NCBI GenBank assembly: GCA_022495995.1
Contig: JAFEMH010007507.1
Coordinates: 1-64,000 of the forward strand
Reading direction: 5' to 3'
Length of the DNA stretch: 64,000 nt
Origin: Adenophora triphylla var. japonica
Taxonomy: Eukaryota; Streptophyta; Magnoliopsida; Asterales; Campanulaceae
Part shown: piece after piece, positions 10,966-21,024 of the stretch
How positions within the stretch are numbered: position 1 is the first letter of the stretch
Layout: the number at the start of each line of letters is the position of its first letter
Program-made: the position numbers and the translations under genes
The notes under the pieces: model-generated
Seen by the model: the letters and a program-made list of their open reading frames with translations, nothing else
The model's database searches: none
Told to the model about the DNA's origin: nothing

Positions 10966-11466
10966 GTCAATTTAAAAAAAAAACAATTTCCGTCGCTAAA
11001 TCCGTCGCTATTCCGTCGGTATTTTAAAAAGATTTTTTTTATTTTTTATTATTTAGCGACAGAATATATCCGTCGGTAAATTTGTTTGTAAATTCCATCA
11101 CTAAATCCGTCGGTATTTTAAAAAGAGAAATATTTTTTATTTTTTAGCGACAAAATATATCCGTCGGTAATTTAATTTTGTAAAATCTGTCGCTAATTTT
11201 AAAAAGAAAAAATATTTATTTATTTTTTATTTATATAGCGACAGAAAAAATCCGTCGTTAAAATTTTTTGTATTCCGTCGCTAAAATGGGCGGAATTTTT
11301 TGGCGCCATTATTGCGACGGATTAGTGACAGATTCATACCTGTCGCTAAATCCGTCGCTAAATCCGTCTGCACCTGATTTTTTCGTTTTATTTTGCTTCC
11401 GTCGCTATTCCGTCCCTAATAGCGACAGAATTTGATCCGTCGCTATTTGACAGTTTTCTTGTAGTG
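10966..11466. mobile_element. CACTA (En/Spm) element end with subterminal repeats
   Basis: The right terminus reads TTTCTTGTAGTG (ends 11466), the complement of CACTACAAGAAA, the plant CACTA terminal inverted repeat. About 480 bp inside it hold more than a dozen direct and inverted copies of CCGTCGCTAA / TAGCGACGG, the usual subterminal transposase-binding pattern. No matching left end was seen, so the element is truncated or was interrupted by the Gypsy insertion. Confidence 0.75.
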
Positions 11467-13260
11467 AATATAGGAATAGTAATACAACTCAATATGTAGC
11501 AACACTTATACTTGGCATTTTTTGAACAACACGTGGCGTACACTGTATCAAGCCTACAAAGAGAGTACATAATTTCATTTTTACCATCATCAGAAATGTC
11601 AAAAATGCCCTTTAACAATGACGTTTTTGAGCGGCAAGTGGGACTTTCCTATTTATATATATAGAGATAGAGATTATGTGAGAATTTCTTACTTTGAAAG
11701 ATTTCTTCATTTGTCTTTCATAGATTTGGAGACAGTAACTCGAACCGATGTTTCTATGAAATAAGCAGGTGTTATTATTGTTAAATACTGCTTTCTCCTC
11801 CGTTACTAAATAAATGTTCAAAATTCATTTAAATGATAGTATATTAAATGATATTATAAAAATGTTTACTTTTTACATAATTAATATAAATACTCTTGTA
11901 TCCACTTTCTAAAATTAAAATTTAATTTATATTTATTTTGAATAAATAAAAGTGTATAACGTATTATGTGATAGGGGGGATGGAGAGGTCGATTGCATTA
12001 ATGTATGGTTAAAGTTTTATATCATCACCCGAACATTAGTAGTATCATTGAGATAATATTTAGCCTTACTTGATTTGAACTTAATAGTTAAATTGATTAA
12101 TCCGGTGAAAGAATGTAATTTTTTTTTGTTAAACTACAATCTTAATATTTGATTCAAGCTATGAAACATTCCAATTCGATTTGTTTCTTCTCTTCTAAAA
12201 TTTCACTAAAGTGACTAATTATAATTATAATTTAAAATATTTTATATGTACAAAAAAATCTTACTAAAATATATAATAAAAAACAATGCTAAAAAGAGGG
12301 CTTAGTTTGAAAAATATTACTCATATACTTTGGCATATTTTTTTACAGGCTATAATAAAACATTAAAAATATCTAACTGTATATTATTAAAATAAAGTCA
12401 ATAAATAAAAAAATAAACTACTATTGAAACAGTAAAAAAAACTAAAAAATAAATAGAAAAAATCTAAAATTCTATTATTAAAACTAAATAGCAAGTATTA
12501 GATATAAAACCCAACCCAATATAAATTAAGTTTTCAAATGTTCCGTGAAAACACTTTCATAAAATAACATTTCATATATTATAAATAATCATTAATATTA
12601 TTTGATTAATCTAAAATTATGTTCAAAGTACCTTTTTCTAGAATTAATTAAAAAAGTGAACGAACATTTTCCAACGATGGAAGTAGTTTTTAATAGTGGT
12701 ATGATGAAAAGAGGAAAAATTGGTAAAATGAATACAGGAACAATCCCCTTTTCTCAAAAATGTCATCTTTTTGGGGGACATATCTCAATTGAATGGAATA
12801 AAAAATGGTACTAATAAATTATTATTAAAATAATATTTATTTTATTTTTTGAAAAATATTTACAATTTGAAGTCAATTATTTTTATCTAACGTATTCCCA
12901 CTTCCCACCCACTCAACCCATTTCCTCTCACTTATTCACTAATACAAATTTATTTCGACACTTCTGAAATTTTTTAATAAAAAAGAATGAAAACAATTTT
13001 ATCCTAGCAAATTTAACTACCCCACATATATATCAAGTCATATCTCTCTCCACTTACTTATTCATGCATATAAAATTTAATTTAAAATGATTTCTTATTT
13101 ATTTTAGCAATAATGTTTCAACTTTCAGAAATAAAAAAATTCTTTTTAAAAATACTTATATAATCAAAAAACAAAATAAAAATATATAGTATATAATTAA
13201 CTTACAACATCATTATTTTTATATTATTATTATTATTACTCAATGGAAAGCACCTTTAGT
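11467..13260. other. AT-rich intergenic stretch without recognised genes
   Basis: No conserved coding segment, terminal repeats or RNA gene could be identified. Short open frames, such as one around 12602-12814, have no recognisable motifs and biased AT composition. A possible decayed Stowaway-like end (CTCCTCCGTTACTAAATAAATG, near 11796) is too weak to annotate. Confidence 0.5.
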
Positions 13261-13379
13261 CTTTAGATATATAAAAATAAATGGCTTGCATGGGGGGGAG
13301 CTAATATCAGCCATTGGATGTATTTTCTTACATTGAATCTCAGCCACCACTTATGGGGGGGGGGCTAAGAGGCGGTTAT

Positions 13380-14160
13380 TCCCTCCCTCTATTGTATTAT
13401 ATATTGTTTTTGTCATCTTTTGCCTATGCTTTTTGATTTTTGATGACATTATTCTGCTATTTTTTTAAAAAAAAAAATTTGCATGAAAATGCTTTTAAAT
13501 TTGTTAAGTTCATAGTTGTTTTTGTTATATTTAGTGTTGTTTTTATCATCTGTTGTCTATGCTTTTATATTTTTGATAACATTATGTATCTATTTTTATT
13601 AATTAATTTCTGCCTGAAAATGTTCTGAAATTGTTAAGTTTATAGTTGTTTTTTTATGTTCACTGTTGTTTTTATCGGATGTTTGGCTTTAATGAGATTA
13701 TGTAGCTAATTAATAAATTTTGCATGCATTTAATGCTTTCAAATTTGTTAATTTTATAGTTGTTTTTGTTAATTCTATTGTGATTTTTGTCATCTGTTGT
13801 CTATGCATTTGATTTATAAAGACATTATGTAGCTATTTATATTAATTTCTGCATGAAAATACTTCTGAAATTGTTAAATTTATAGTTGTTTTTGTTATGT
13901 TCACTGTTATTTTTGTCGTCTGTTGGCATTTAATGAGATTATTTAGCTAATTGATAAATTTTGCATGCATTTAGTGCCTTCAAATTTGTTAAGTTTATAG
14001 TTGTTTTTCTTATTTTCACTGTTGTTTTTGCCATATGTAGGCATTTAATGAGTTCATGTAGTTATTTGTTAAATTTTACATGCATTTATTGCCTTTAAAT
14101 TTGTTAAGTTCATAATTGTGTTACTTAAGTTCACCGTTGTTAACTTATTTATTTTTCTGA
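13380..14160. repeat. ~120-bp imperfect tandem repeat
   Basis: The anchor AAATTTGTTAAGTTTATAGTTG recurs near 13496, 13628, 13740, 13868, 13981 and 14096, alternating between ~130 and ~113 bp spacing. A shorter patch of the same motif returns at 15580-15670 around the pseudogene's introns. Runs of G (13290, 13353) lie just upstream. The repeat appears to belong to the element that carries the next gene. Confidence 0.7.
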
Positions 14161-14174
14161 ATTTGTTTTTATAG

Positions 14175-15440
14175 ATGGTGAGAGTTAAACATCCTTACAA
14201 TAAGATAGTAGACAAAGATGCTATAAAGAAAAGATTACAAAAAAAAAGATAAAAAATTAAGAAGAATAAGAATAAAGAGAAGAAACAAACCATTACTTTT
14301 AGATCAAATGTAGAAGCCAGAGCAAAGCTTCTAAAATCTTTTGAGTTGAAACAAAAACAATTGAAAATGTTAAAAAAATCACCATTTTTCAACATGTTCA
14401 ATGTATTGATTAACAACAAAAATATCTACCAAAGGAAGTCAAATCTATTCAATTTAGATTTAATCAGCTGCTATGATGAAGGAAATGATAAATTCAAGCT
14501 TGGAATAAATTTGTTGAATTCACTCTAAATAACGTGAATATTATATTTGGGATAGTATCAGAAACAACAGATATGGATATTAAATCAAAATCAAGAGGGA
14601 GTTTGGTCACATGTTCTCTAACAAGACGAAGATTTCCAGATGTTAAAAGTAGAATAAAAACATCTAAGCTCAATGATATAATCAGAGGAATAAGTAACAG
14701 CGCTGAAGATGATTGTGTGGAGGATTTTGTAAAGCTGATGACAATTTATTACATGGCAACATTATTTTTTGCTTCATCGGGTGACAATATACCACACTCA
14801 TTTTTTCAATATGTGGATGGTATTGAAAATATAAAGAGCTACAATTGGGCAGGAGTGATTCATGAAAAGTTGATAAATTTGATCAGGAAAAACTTTAGGA
14901 CTCTCCATATCTAGTCTCTGGTTGTGTCGCTGCACTATGTGTAAGTGTCTCTGTTTTCGTTTTGCTATTCACATAGATATATTTATATAAAATATCATAT
15001 ATTGAAAAAAACTTTTATGTTATTTATTTGTGTTCTAGTATTGGCTCTATAATCATACCAAAGGACTTCCAGATAGGATGATTCTTCCTAGATTTATGAA
15101 GTGGGAATTGCCTTAAAGCTTGACAATTTAAAGGCAAAATATATTTATCGATTGAGTGGTAATAATGTAAGTTGTTTACATTAAGGTTACAATTGTTGTT
15201 GTTAAGTTTACAGTTGTTTTCAGCATCATATTAAGTATAATGATATGATTTTTCTTTTTTGTTAAAAGATTATTGAGAAAGAATTGGTTTTAACCAACGA
15301 TAAAAATCAAATGTTTACAAGTTGTGAATTGATTGAAGAAGAGGAAGTGAATAAGGAAGTTAGTAGAAATGAAGAAGATAAAGAACAAAAACAAAATGAT
15401 ATGGAAGAAGGTCTGCCAAATCAAACCATTCCATCTCAAG
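14175..15440 (+). pseudogene. mobile-domain-like (DUF1985/PMD-type) pseudogene
   Basis: After the ATG at 14175 comes a Lys-rich segment and then pieces in shifting frames. These are SKDFRS-like sequence, LISCYDEGNDKFKLG, VEFTLNNVNIIFGIVSE, a long open piece at 14534-14914 (DDCVEDFVKLMTIYYMATLFF, VDGIENIKSYNWAGVIHEKL), VSGCVAALCV, and after a GTAAGT...TAG gap WLYNHTKGLPDRMILPRF. This layout resembles the conserved N-terminal region of plant proteins carried by MULE-type elements (DUF1985, plant mobile domain). There are stops near 14249 and 14528 and a frameshift near 14905, so it is not functional as written. The family call rests on remembered motifs. Confidence 0.5.
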
Positions 15441-15860
15441 GTTAGCAATAACTGTGAATGATTTAATTTTTTTCATAACATTGCTTTTACAAAGTTTTTT
15501 ACATAACTGTGCTCTTAACTTCACATATGTTTTCAGAATATTAAGTTTTAGAATCAATTCTAATCAGTAAATGTCTTCAATTTTTTTAAGTTCATAGTTG
15601 TTTTTATTAAGATCAATGTTGTTTTTATTAAGTTCACTGTTGTTTTCATAAAGTTCACAATTGTGAACTTAAATAAATGACGCTAACAATACTTTAACCG
15701 ATTTAAACTGATTTTGACCATTTTTAAATAGGTTTTTTTTTCAGTAGATGTGGTTTTGACTGATTAAAAAGAACCAACTGAAAAAGAAGACGGTCAACCA
15801 AAGAAAACTGTTCTTTCCCAAGACTCTGAAAACACTGTGAATGATTGAAATTTTCCGAAA

Positions 15861-17142
15861 ATGCCTGACTTCAAATACAACAATGCTGATTTCAACGTAT
15901 CAGATGTGTTCACTGGACCCAAGGAAGCTGAAAAGAATCCAAATGAACCATCAAGTAGGGAAAAAAAGGGTTCTTCTAAAAGGGGTCAAGGTATGAGAAA
16001 CAAGGGTTCTTCTAAAAGGGGTCCAAGACCTGGAGATGTTTGTACTTACTTCAAGGAAAAGGGGCATTGGAAACGTGAATGTCCCAGGTTGAATAAGAGC
16101 GAGCAATCTGGGTCTACTGCAGCTATGACAGAAGACGATGAGGAGGACTATGCCATAGTAACCGAAGAAGACAAAGGTATGAAAGATACATGGATTCTTG
16201 ATTCTGGGATTTCTTATCACATGTGTTCGCGCAGGGAATGGTTTGCAACGTACGAAGAGACGAAAGGGGGTGATACTTATATTGCTAACGGTTCTGTCTG
16301 CAAAGTAGTTGACATGGGTTCCATTAGGGTGCGAACTTTGGGTGGTAAGTTTTGAACATTGCACAAGGTTAGGCATGTTCCCGAAGTAACGAAGAATCTG
16401 ATATCGTTTAATCGGCTAGACAAGATGGGATACAGTTTCAAAGGTGAAGGTGGAGCAGTAAATGTCTGCAGGAGTTCGAATGTAATTCTGAAAGAGGTAA
16501 AACATGGTTCCTTGTACGTCCTCCAAGGTTCTACGTTTTTTGGTTTGGGTATCAAGCATCGTACAACGGAGGGTATGGTAGAGACACGTCTGAAGGAAGC
16601 ATGTTGTGTGGCTTCGTGTGGAGTGGTTGACAAATAGGTGGAGCAGGAAGCTACTCAAGGTGGAGTTGAACTAGGCAAGTCACGGTTAGTAAGTCAAAGC
16701 ACAGATTTGGGAAGTGAGGAAGGAATCAAGGAAAATGTATGTACTATTGGGGATTCCACAGATATGGCCGCTTCATTTGTTTGGGTTGGCACGATCCAAT
16801 GTCGACTGGATTTGCCCAATTGCCGGTTGGGGCAGTTTTGAGTGCCTGCTACAGTGACACATTTGGGTGTCTTGGAGAAACATTGGTGTGCTCGGTGCAA
16901 CACTGTTTGGGTGTCCAGGGGAATACATTTGGGTGTCTGATATAGACACGTTTGGTTACTTGTTGAATGGGTCTGATCAATTGTTGCAGCAAGTATTTTG
17001 GTGTTCGGGGTAACTCATTTGGGTGTCTAGAGAGATACAGTTTTGGTTGTCCGGAGGACAAGTTTGGTATTTAGCGTAACACATCTGAGGCAGAGGGGAG
17101 TTTTGTTTTGTGATCAGGAGGTTAGATGTCAAGGTGGAGATT
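15861..17142 (+). pseudogene. Copia gag/protease fragment and 3' untranslated region
   Basis: The frame 15861-16355 has a zinc-knuckle remnant CTYFKEKGHWKREC in which the second Cys has become Phe. It then shows the protease segment WILDSGISYHMCSRREWF. A second frame (16359-16637) continues with KVRHVPEVTKNLISFNRLDKMGY and ends after LYVLQGST. Integrase, RT and RNase H are absent. Sequence passes directly to a 3' region with several TTTGGGTGTC motifs (16858-17050) and a polypurine tract AAGGTGGAGA at 17131-17140. This is an internally deleted Copia element whose left side abuts the mobile-domain pseudogene. Confidence 0.75.
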
Positions 17143-17734
17143 TGTTGGGTTTGATGCCATCTAACTTGGAAAAAGGTTAGGGGATTGAACAAGGGGCAAA
17201 TCGGTAATTTCGATTACAGCAACAAGGGGGCGACCGCGCGGTTCTGAGGGAGCGACCGCGCCAAGTTTCTGGAATTTTGGGGCGATCGCGTCCTAAGACA
17301 GGGCGATCGCACGGTGCCTGTTGGGCGGACGGGGCGATCGCGCCCTACCCCGTTTTGGTTCTAATTAGCTGGAGATTTGATGTAGGACTCTAAAATATTG
17401 TGGGGTTAGGAATAGGCAGTATAAATAAGGTCTATTCCTAGTAGTTTGTATGATGTAATTCCTAGTATGATAGGCATATCAATAATCTTAGGTGTTCCAA
17501 GGGTTTTCTTGTTACTCTGTTTCTCTAGATCTAGGGTTTGCACAGTTGTGAATTCTTGTGATCAAGAAGTTTGTGTATTAGATTAGAGATTGTATTCGGT
17601 GATTGCCATTTGATAATAATATTCTTGTCCTCTGCCCGTGAATGTAGCCAAGTTGATGAACATCGTATATCGTTGTGTTGTGTGATTGATTTATTTTCTA
17701 TCTTCTACCTATACTCTACTCTGTTATTATAACA
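17143..17734 (+). repeat. 3' LTR of the deleted Copia element
   Basis: It begins TGTTGGGTTTGATGCC right after the polypurine tract and ends TTATTATAACA. A TATAAATAAGG box lies near 17419. Five copies of a GC-rich palindrome-like motif (GGGCGATCGCGCC and variants) fill 17229-17346. No partner LTR is in the window. Confidence 0.75.
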
Positions 17735-17806
17735 ATTAGAATTACATACAGCCATAAAGCCAGAATCTTTTTAGAATGAGGCAAAGTTTGCTTAAGAAGT
17801 ATTGTA

Positions 17807-18018
17807 CTTCCTCCGTTTTTAGTGTGTTTTACTGTAAGGTTCTTTAATTTGTTTTATTATTTAAAATGGATAATAAGAACCACTTTTCATCATCACAACA
17901 AAAACCTCATATCGACTTTCTCTCTTCCACTTTACTTTTTTATATTACTCACAACATTTATTTTTTCTTAATTTTCGTGTCAAATTAAATTAAAAATATT
18001 AAATTGGAACGAAGGGTG
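17807..18018. mobile_element. Stowaway-like MITE, degenerate
   Basis: The ends read CTTCCTCCGTTTTTAGTGTG and, inverted, CACCCTTCGTTCCAATTTAA, with TA on both sides (17805-17806, 18019-18020). Only about 212 bp long and without coding sequence. The ends are diverged, hence moderate confidence. Confidence 0.5.
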
Positions 18019-18089
18019 TAACTATTATAATTAAGGTATATATATTTATATAAGGGGTTAAAATAAGAGCAATGTTGGGCACAAAAGAA

Positions 18090-18610
18090 AAGAAAGGAGT
18101 TGGTCTTACAAACAACGCATTTTTTTCTAAGCTTTGGAAAAACGTGTTTTACACTGGTACTTAATAACACTAACACTGTCATTTTTATACATTGACACTT
18201 AATATACATGCATTGACACTTTTTTACACTGACACTTTGTTACACTAGCAATAGCATTGACACTTTGTTACACTAACACTGACACTTTTTACACTGGCAC
18301 TTAATATACATACACTGACACTTTTTTACACTGGCACTTTGTTACACTAACACTGACACTTTGTTAAACTGGCACTGGCACTTTTTACACTAGCACTTTG
18401 TTACACATGCACTGCACTTTGTTTACACTGGCACTTTGTTAAACTGGCACTGACACTTTTTTACACTGACACTTTGTTACACATGCACTGACACTTTGTC
18501 ACACTGGCACTTTGTTAAACTGGAACTAGCACTAACGGGAAAAACAAAACACGTTTTTCCTAAGTGCCAGAAAAAACGCGTTTTTCCTAAGATTTTGACA
18601 AATCTTACTC
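18090..18610. repeat. CACTGGCACTTTG repeat cluster with inverted ends
   Basis: About twenty copies of CACTGGCAC / CACTGACAC followed by TTTGTTA lie at 18150-18540. On the left are GAGTTGGTCTTA (18098) and AACGCATTTTTTT; on the right is GCCAGAAAAAACGCGTTTTT. The same ends and repeat occur at 37.5-38.7 kb. This looks like a deletion derivative of the same MULE-like family. Confidence 0.6.
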
Positions 18611-18663
18611 ACAATATGAGTTGGCGATATTTTATTGGTTGAATCGATAGTGAACCTGGTACA

Positions 18664-18962
18664 CTATAATTAAAAACTGATTAGACATAAAATTTTGTGA
18701 GCAAGCTTTTGTGACAACTAGTCTAACACCCGTGCGTTAAACGCACGATCAAAAAACTTAAATAAATTACAGGAACTAAATTAAAAAAAAATCACTATAG
18801 ATATAAAGACTAATTTTGAATAATCTAGCAACACTCTTGCTGCTCCGAGCCTCCAAATCAAAAACTCTAACTTCAAACTTCGGCAATTCTCATCCTCATC
18901 CCCATCCCTAGCTCTCACTGTCACCAAACATTTAGCAAGAGCAAGAGCAAGATCAATTTCAA
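18664..18962 (-). mobile_element. Helitron 3' end with flank, second copy
   Basis: Nearly identical to 2762-3061. It has the same outside flank, CTAG at 18718-18721 and a hairpin at 18731-18747, and the same coding-like tail. The right flank differs from the first copy after 18962. Bases 18963-19588 beyond it show no recognisable gene or element, and the Helitron 5' end was not found. Confidence 0.65.
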
Positions 18963-19588
18963 TCCTAGTTATTACCTCATCAATGATCCCAATATTATCA
19001 TTTCTAGATTACATACTCTTAAAAAGACAAGAAGTAATTATTACCTTATCACTTTAGCATTTTGTTTGGCTCAAAGAAACCAGAGAAAGACACATGATCA
19101 TGTAGGCAAGCTGTTATGGCCAAATAAAGAAAACAAACTGCACCACATACTACACTATCAACCTACCAAAACCCAACCCAACTTCTTACTAAAGGACAAT
19201 TTGGGGTTTCAAAATATCAATCCCTCTTAATAGTTGATACCCAAGTTGGAGAAATGAAAGATTCTTTTTTTCTATGTTGAATGAAAGAAAAATCTTCACT
19301 AATTACATAGCTCATCACATCCCCACTAGGGCAATAATTCACTAAATTAACAAATGAGCTCCAAAGATACAGAAATTTAAATTCAAAGAGGCGAAAATTT
19401 CCATACATGTCATAATCATGGGCAACCAAATACTTAAGGCAAATGAATTTGGTCAATATTGTGTCTAGGTGAGTTTTGGAGGGAAAGTGCTATATTGACT
19501 TCATCTTTTATATAGTAATAGATTTTATACCCATAGTATTATTCTTTAAATAATAATTTAGTGTATAATTTTTTCAAAATTAAATATA
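18963..19588. other. unassigned intergenic sequence
   Basis: No terminal repeats or conserved coding motifs seen. A minus-strand open frame at 19217-19456 (79 codons) has no recognisable domain and no support beyond being open. This stretch could be the interior of the Helitron whose end lies at 18718. Confidence 0.4.
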
Positions 19589-19870
19589 CTCCTTCTGTCC
19601 CCTGTGAATGTAAACCATTTTCTTGGGCATAATAACTAAGAAATATTATTAAGATAATGAAAATGTGTGGTAGAAAATGAAGAGAGAGAATGAGTGGAGT
19701 TAATAGTAAGTTGGTTGAATAAATTGTATGGTGAAAAATGAAGAGAGAGAATGGGTGGGTGGGGTAGGGTGAATATAAAATAATAAATTTGTTTTCATTT
19801 TGGGCAGTTTGCATTTACGTGGGACGGGCCAAAATGAAAATAAGTTTGCATTCACGTGGGACGGAGGGAG
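19589..19870. mobile_element. Stowaway MITE (Tc1/mariner type)
   Basis: The left end CTCCTTCTGTCCCCTGTGAA and right end CACGTGGGACGGAGGGAG are the Stowaway consensus inverted repeats, flanked by TA at 19587-19588 and 19871-19872. The right end is present twice in tandem (around 19808-19830 and 19846-19870), an internal duplication of the terminal repeat. Length 282 bp. Confidence 0.85.
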
Positions 19871-20203
19871 TATAAGTTTATCATTTTAGTAGTAAAATTC
19901 ATTTTAATTTTTTTAAATAAAATAAAATTAACACAATTCAAAATTGAAGGGGTCGTGATCCCATGGCATTCATGTGGCTTCGCCATTTATTACATAGAGA
20001 TATATATAGATATTTATTATAAAATTTCGATTGAATAATTAAAAAAAAAATTGAGACAATTATTTCAAGGCAGAAGACTTATATACCAAACGAGCACTAG
20101 AGTCTAGTGATATCCATAGTTGAAAAATCTAATGAAATGGAAAGATTATTGGTAGTTGACTGCGTCATAACGTCAAGCATACGAGCCCAGGCAACCATGC
20201 ATT

Positions 20204-20836
20204 CAGGGCCGGCCCAATCGATACGGAGGCTTAAAGCGAACTCTAAAATGAGGCCTTTCTAAAGTTAATAAAAATTTATTATTAAAATTATTATATTTTT
20301 ATTTTAAGTTTATCTTTCGTGCTTTTTGAGATGCAAAATCATTTATTAAATTACTGTAATCGATTTCAGTTAATAATTCTTTTTCAATAGATAATAAAGC
20401 TAGTCCAATTAATCTTTGTTGAGACATTGTCGATCTTAAATAAGATTTTATTAATTTTAGCTTTGAAAAACTTCTTTCTGCTGATGCAACAGTTACGGGA
20501 ATCGTTAACATTATTCTATAAGCGATGTCAACATTTCGAAAAAAATCAACCCTTAATATATAATTAAGTATGTCCATTGGTGTATCATTTTTCACATGTA
20601 TAATTTCTCTTAAAATTTTTAGTTCCATAAATAAATTTAATCCATCAATATCAGAGTTGTCATTATGTTTTAATGAATTTTCAAGGTTAATTTTTTAAGA
20701 CAATTTTCTTTTAAATTTTCATTATTCAATGACCTTAATCCATCAATATACTAACAGTCTAACAAAAAATGGAGACCTATATTTTGGGGAGGCCTAAAGC
20801 CCTAGGTTTCTCAACTTCACCCTTGGGTCGGCCCTG
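20204..20836 (-). mobile_element. hAT element remnant, copy 2, complete ends
   Basis: It begins CAGGGCCGGCCC and ends GGGTCGGCCCTG, with the 8-bp target duplication CATGCATT at 20196-20203 and 20837-20844. It is only 633 bp long and retains the 3' end of a transposase gene on the minus strand. Its right half is the same insertion seen at 1-293. Confidence 0.9.
20299..20628 (-). pseudogene. hAT transposase C-terminal dimerisation fragment
   Basis: The open frame includes FRNVDIAYRIMLTIPVTVAS, AERSFSKLKLIKSYLRSTM and QQRLIGLALLSIEKEL. This is the hATC dimerisation domain found at the C-terminus of plant zinc-finger MYM/TTF-type hAT transposases. The catalytic RNase-H-like core and zinc finger are missing, leaving about 109 residues. 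It ends inside the element and cannot be active. Confidence 0.85.
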
Positions 20837-20958
20837 CATGCATTATTATGAGCTTTATTGACTCATTCGTTTATAACCTAACCCATTTATTTACCCTATT
20901 GAATCCGTCCACCGTGAATCACACACACACACACACAATTATTGCTAAATTATGCTTC

Positions 20959-20966
20959 TATAAATA
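20959..20966 (+). promoter_or_regulatory. TATA box of SSL copy 2
   Basis: TATAAATA lies 59 bp upstream of the ATG at 21025, identical to copy 1. The hAT remnant ends about 120 bp upstream of it, so the distal promoter is the transposon itself. Confidence 0.65.
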
Positions 20967-21024
20967 CCCTTTCCTGTTAGCCAGCTTATACAGCTCATAA
21001 TAAAACACACAGTAACATATTTAT

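Noticed and set aside
11796..12000. A second Stowaway MITE near 11.8 kb
   Set aside because: Only one end (CTCCTCCGTT) is recognisable; no inverted partner or TA duplication found.
12602..12814. 70-codon open frame as a gene
   Set aside because: AT-biased composition, no motifs, no splice or promoter context.
19217..19456. 79-codon minus-strand open frame as a gene
   Set aside because: Reads like protein in places but has no recognisable domain and no neighbouring exon.
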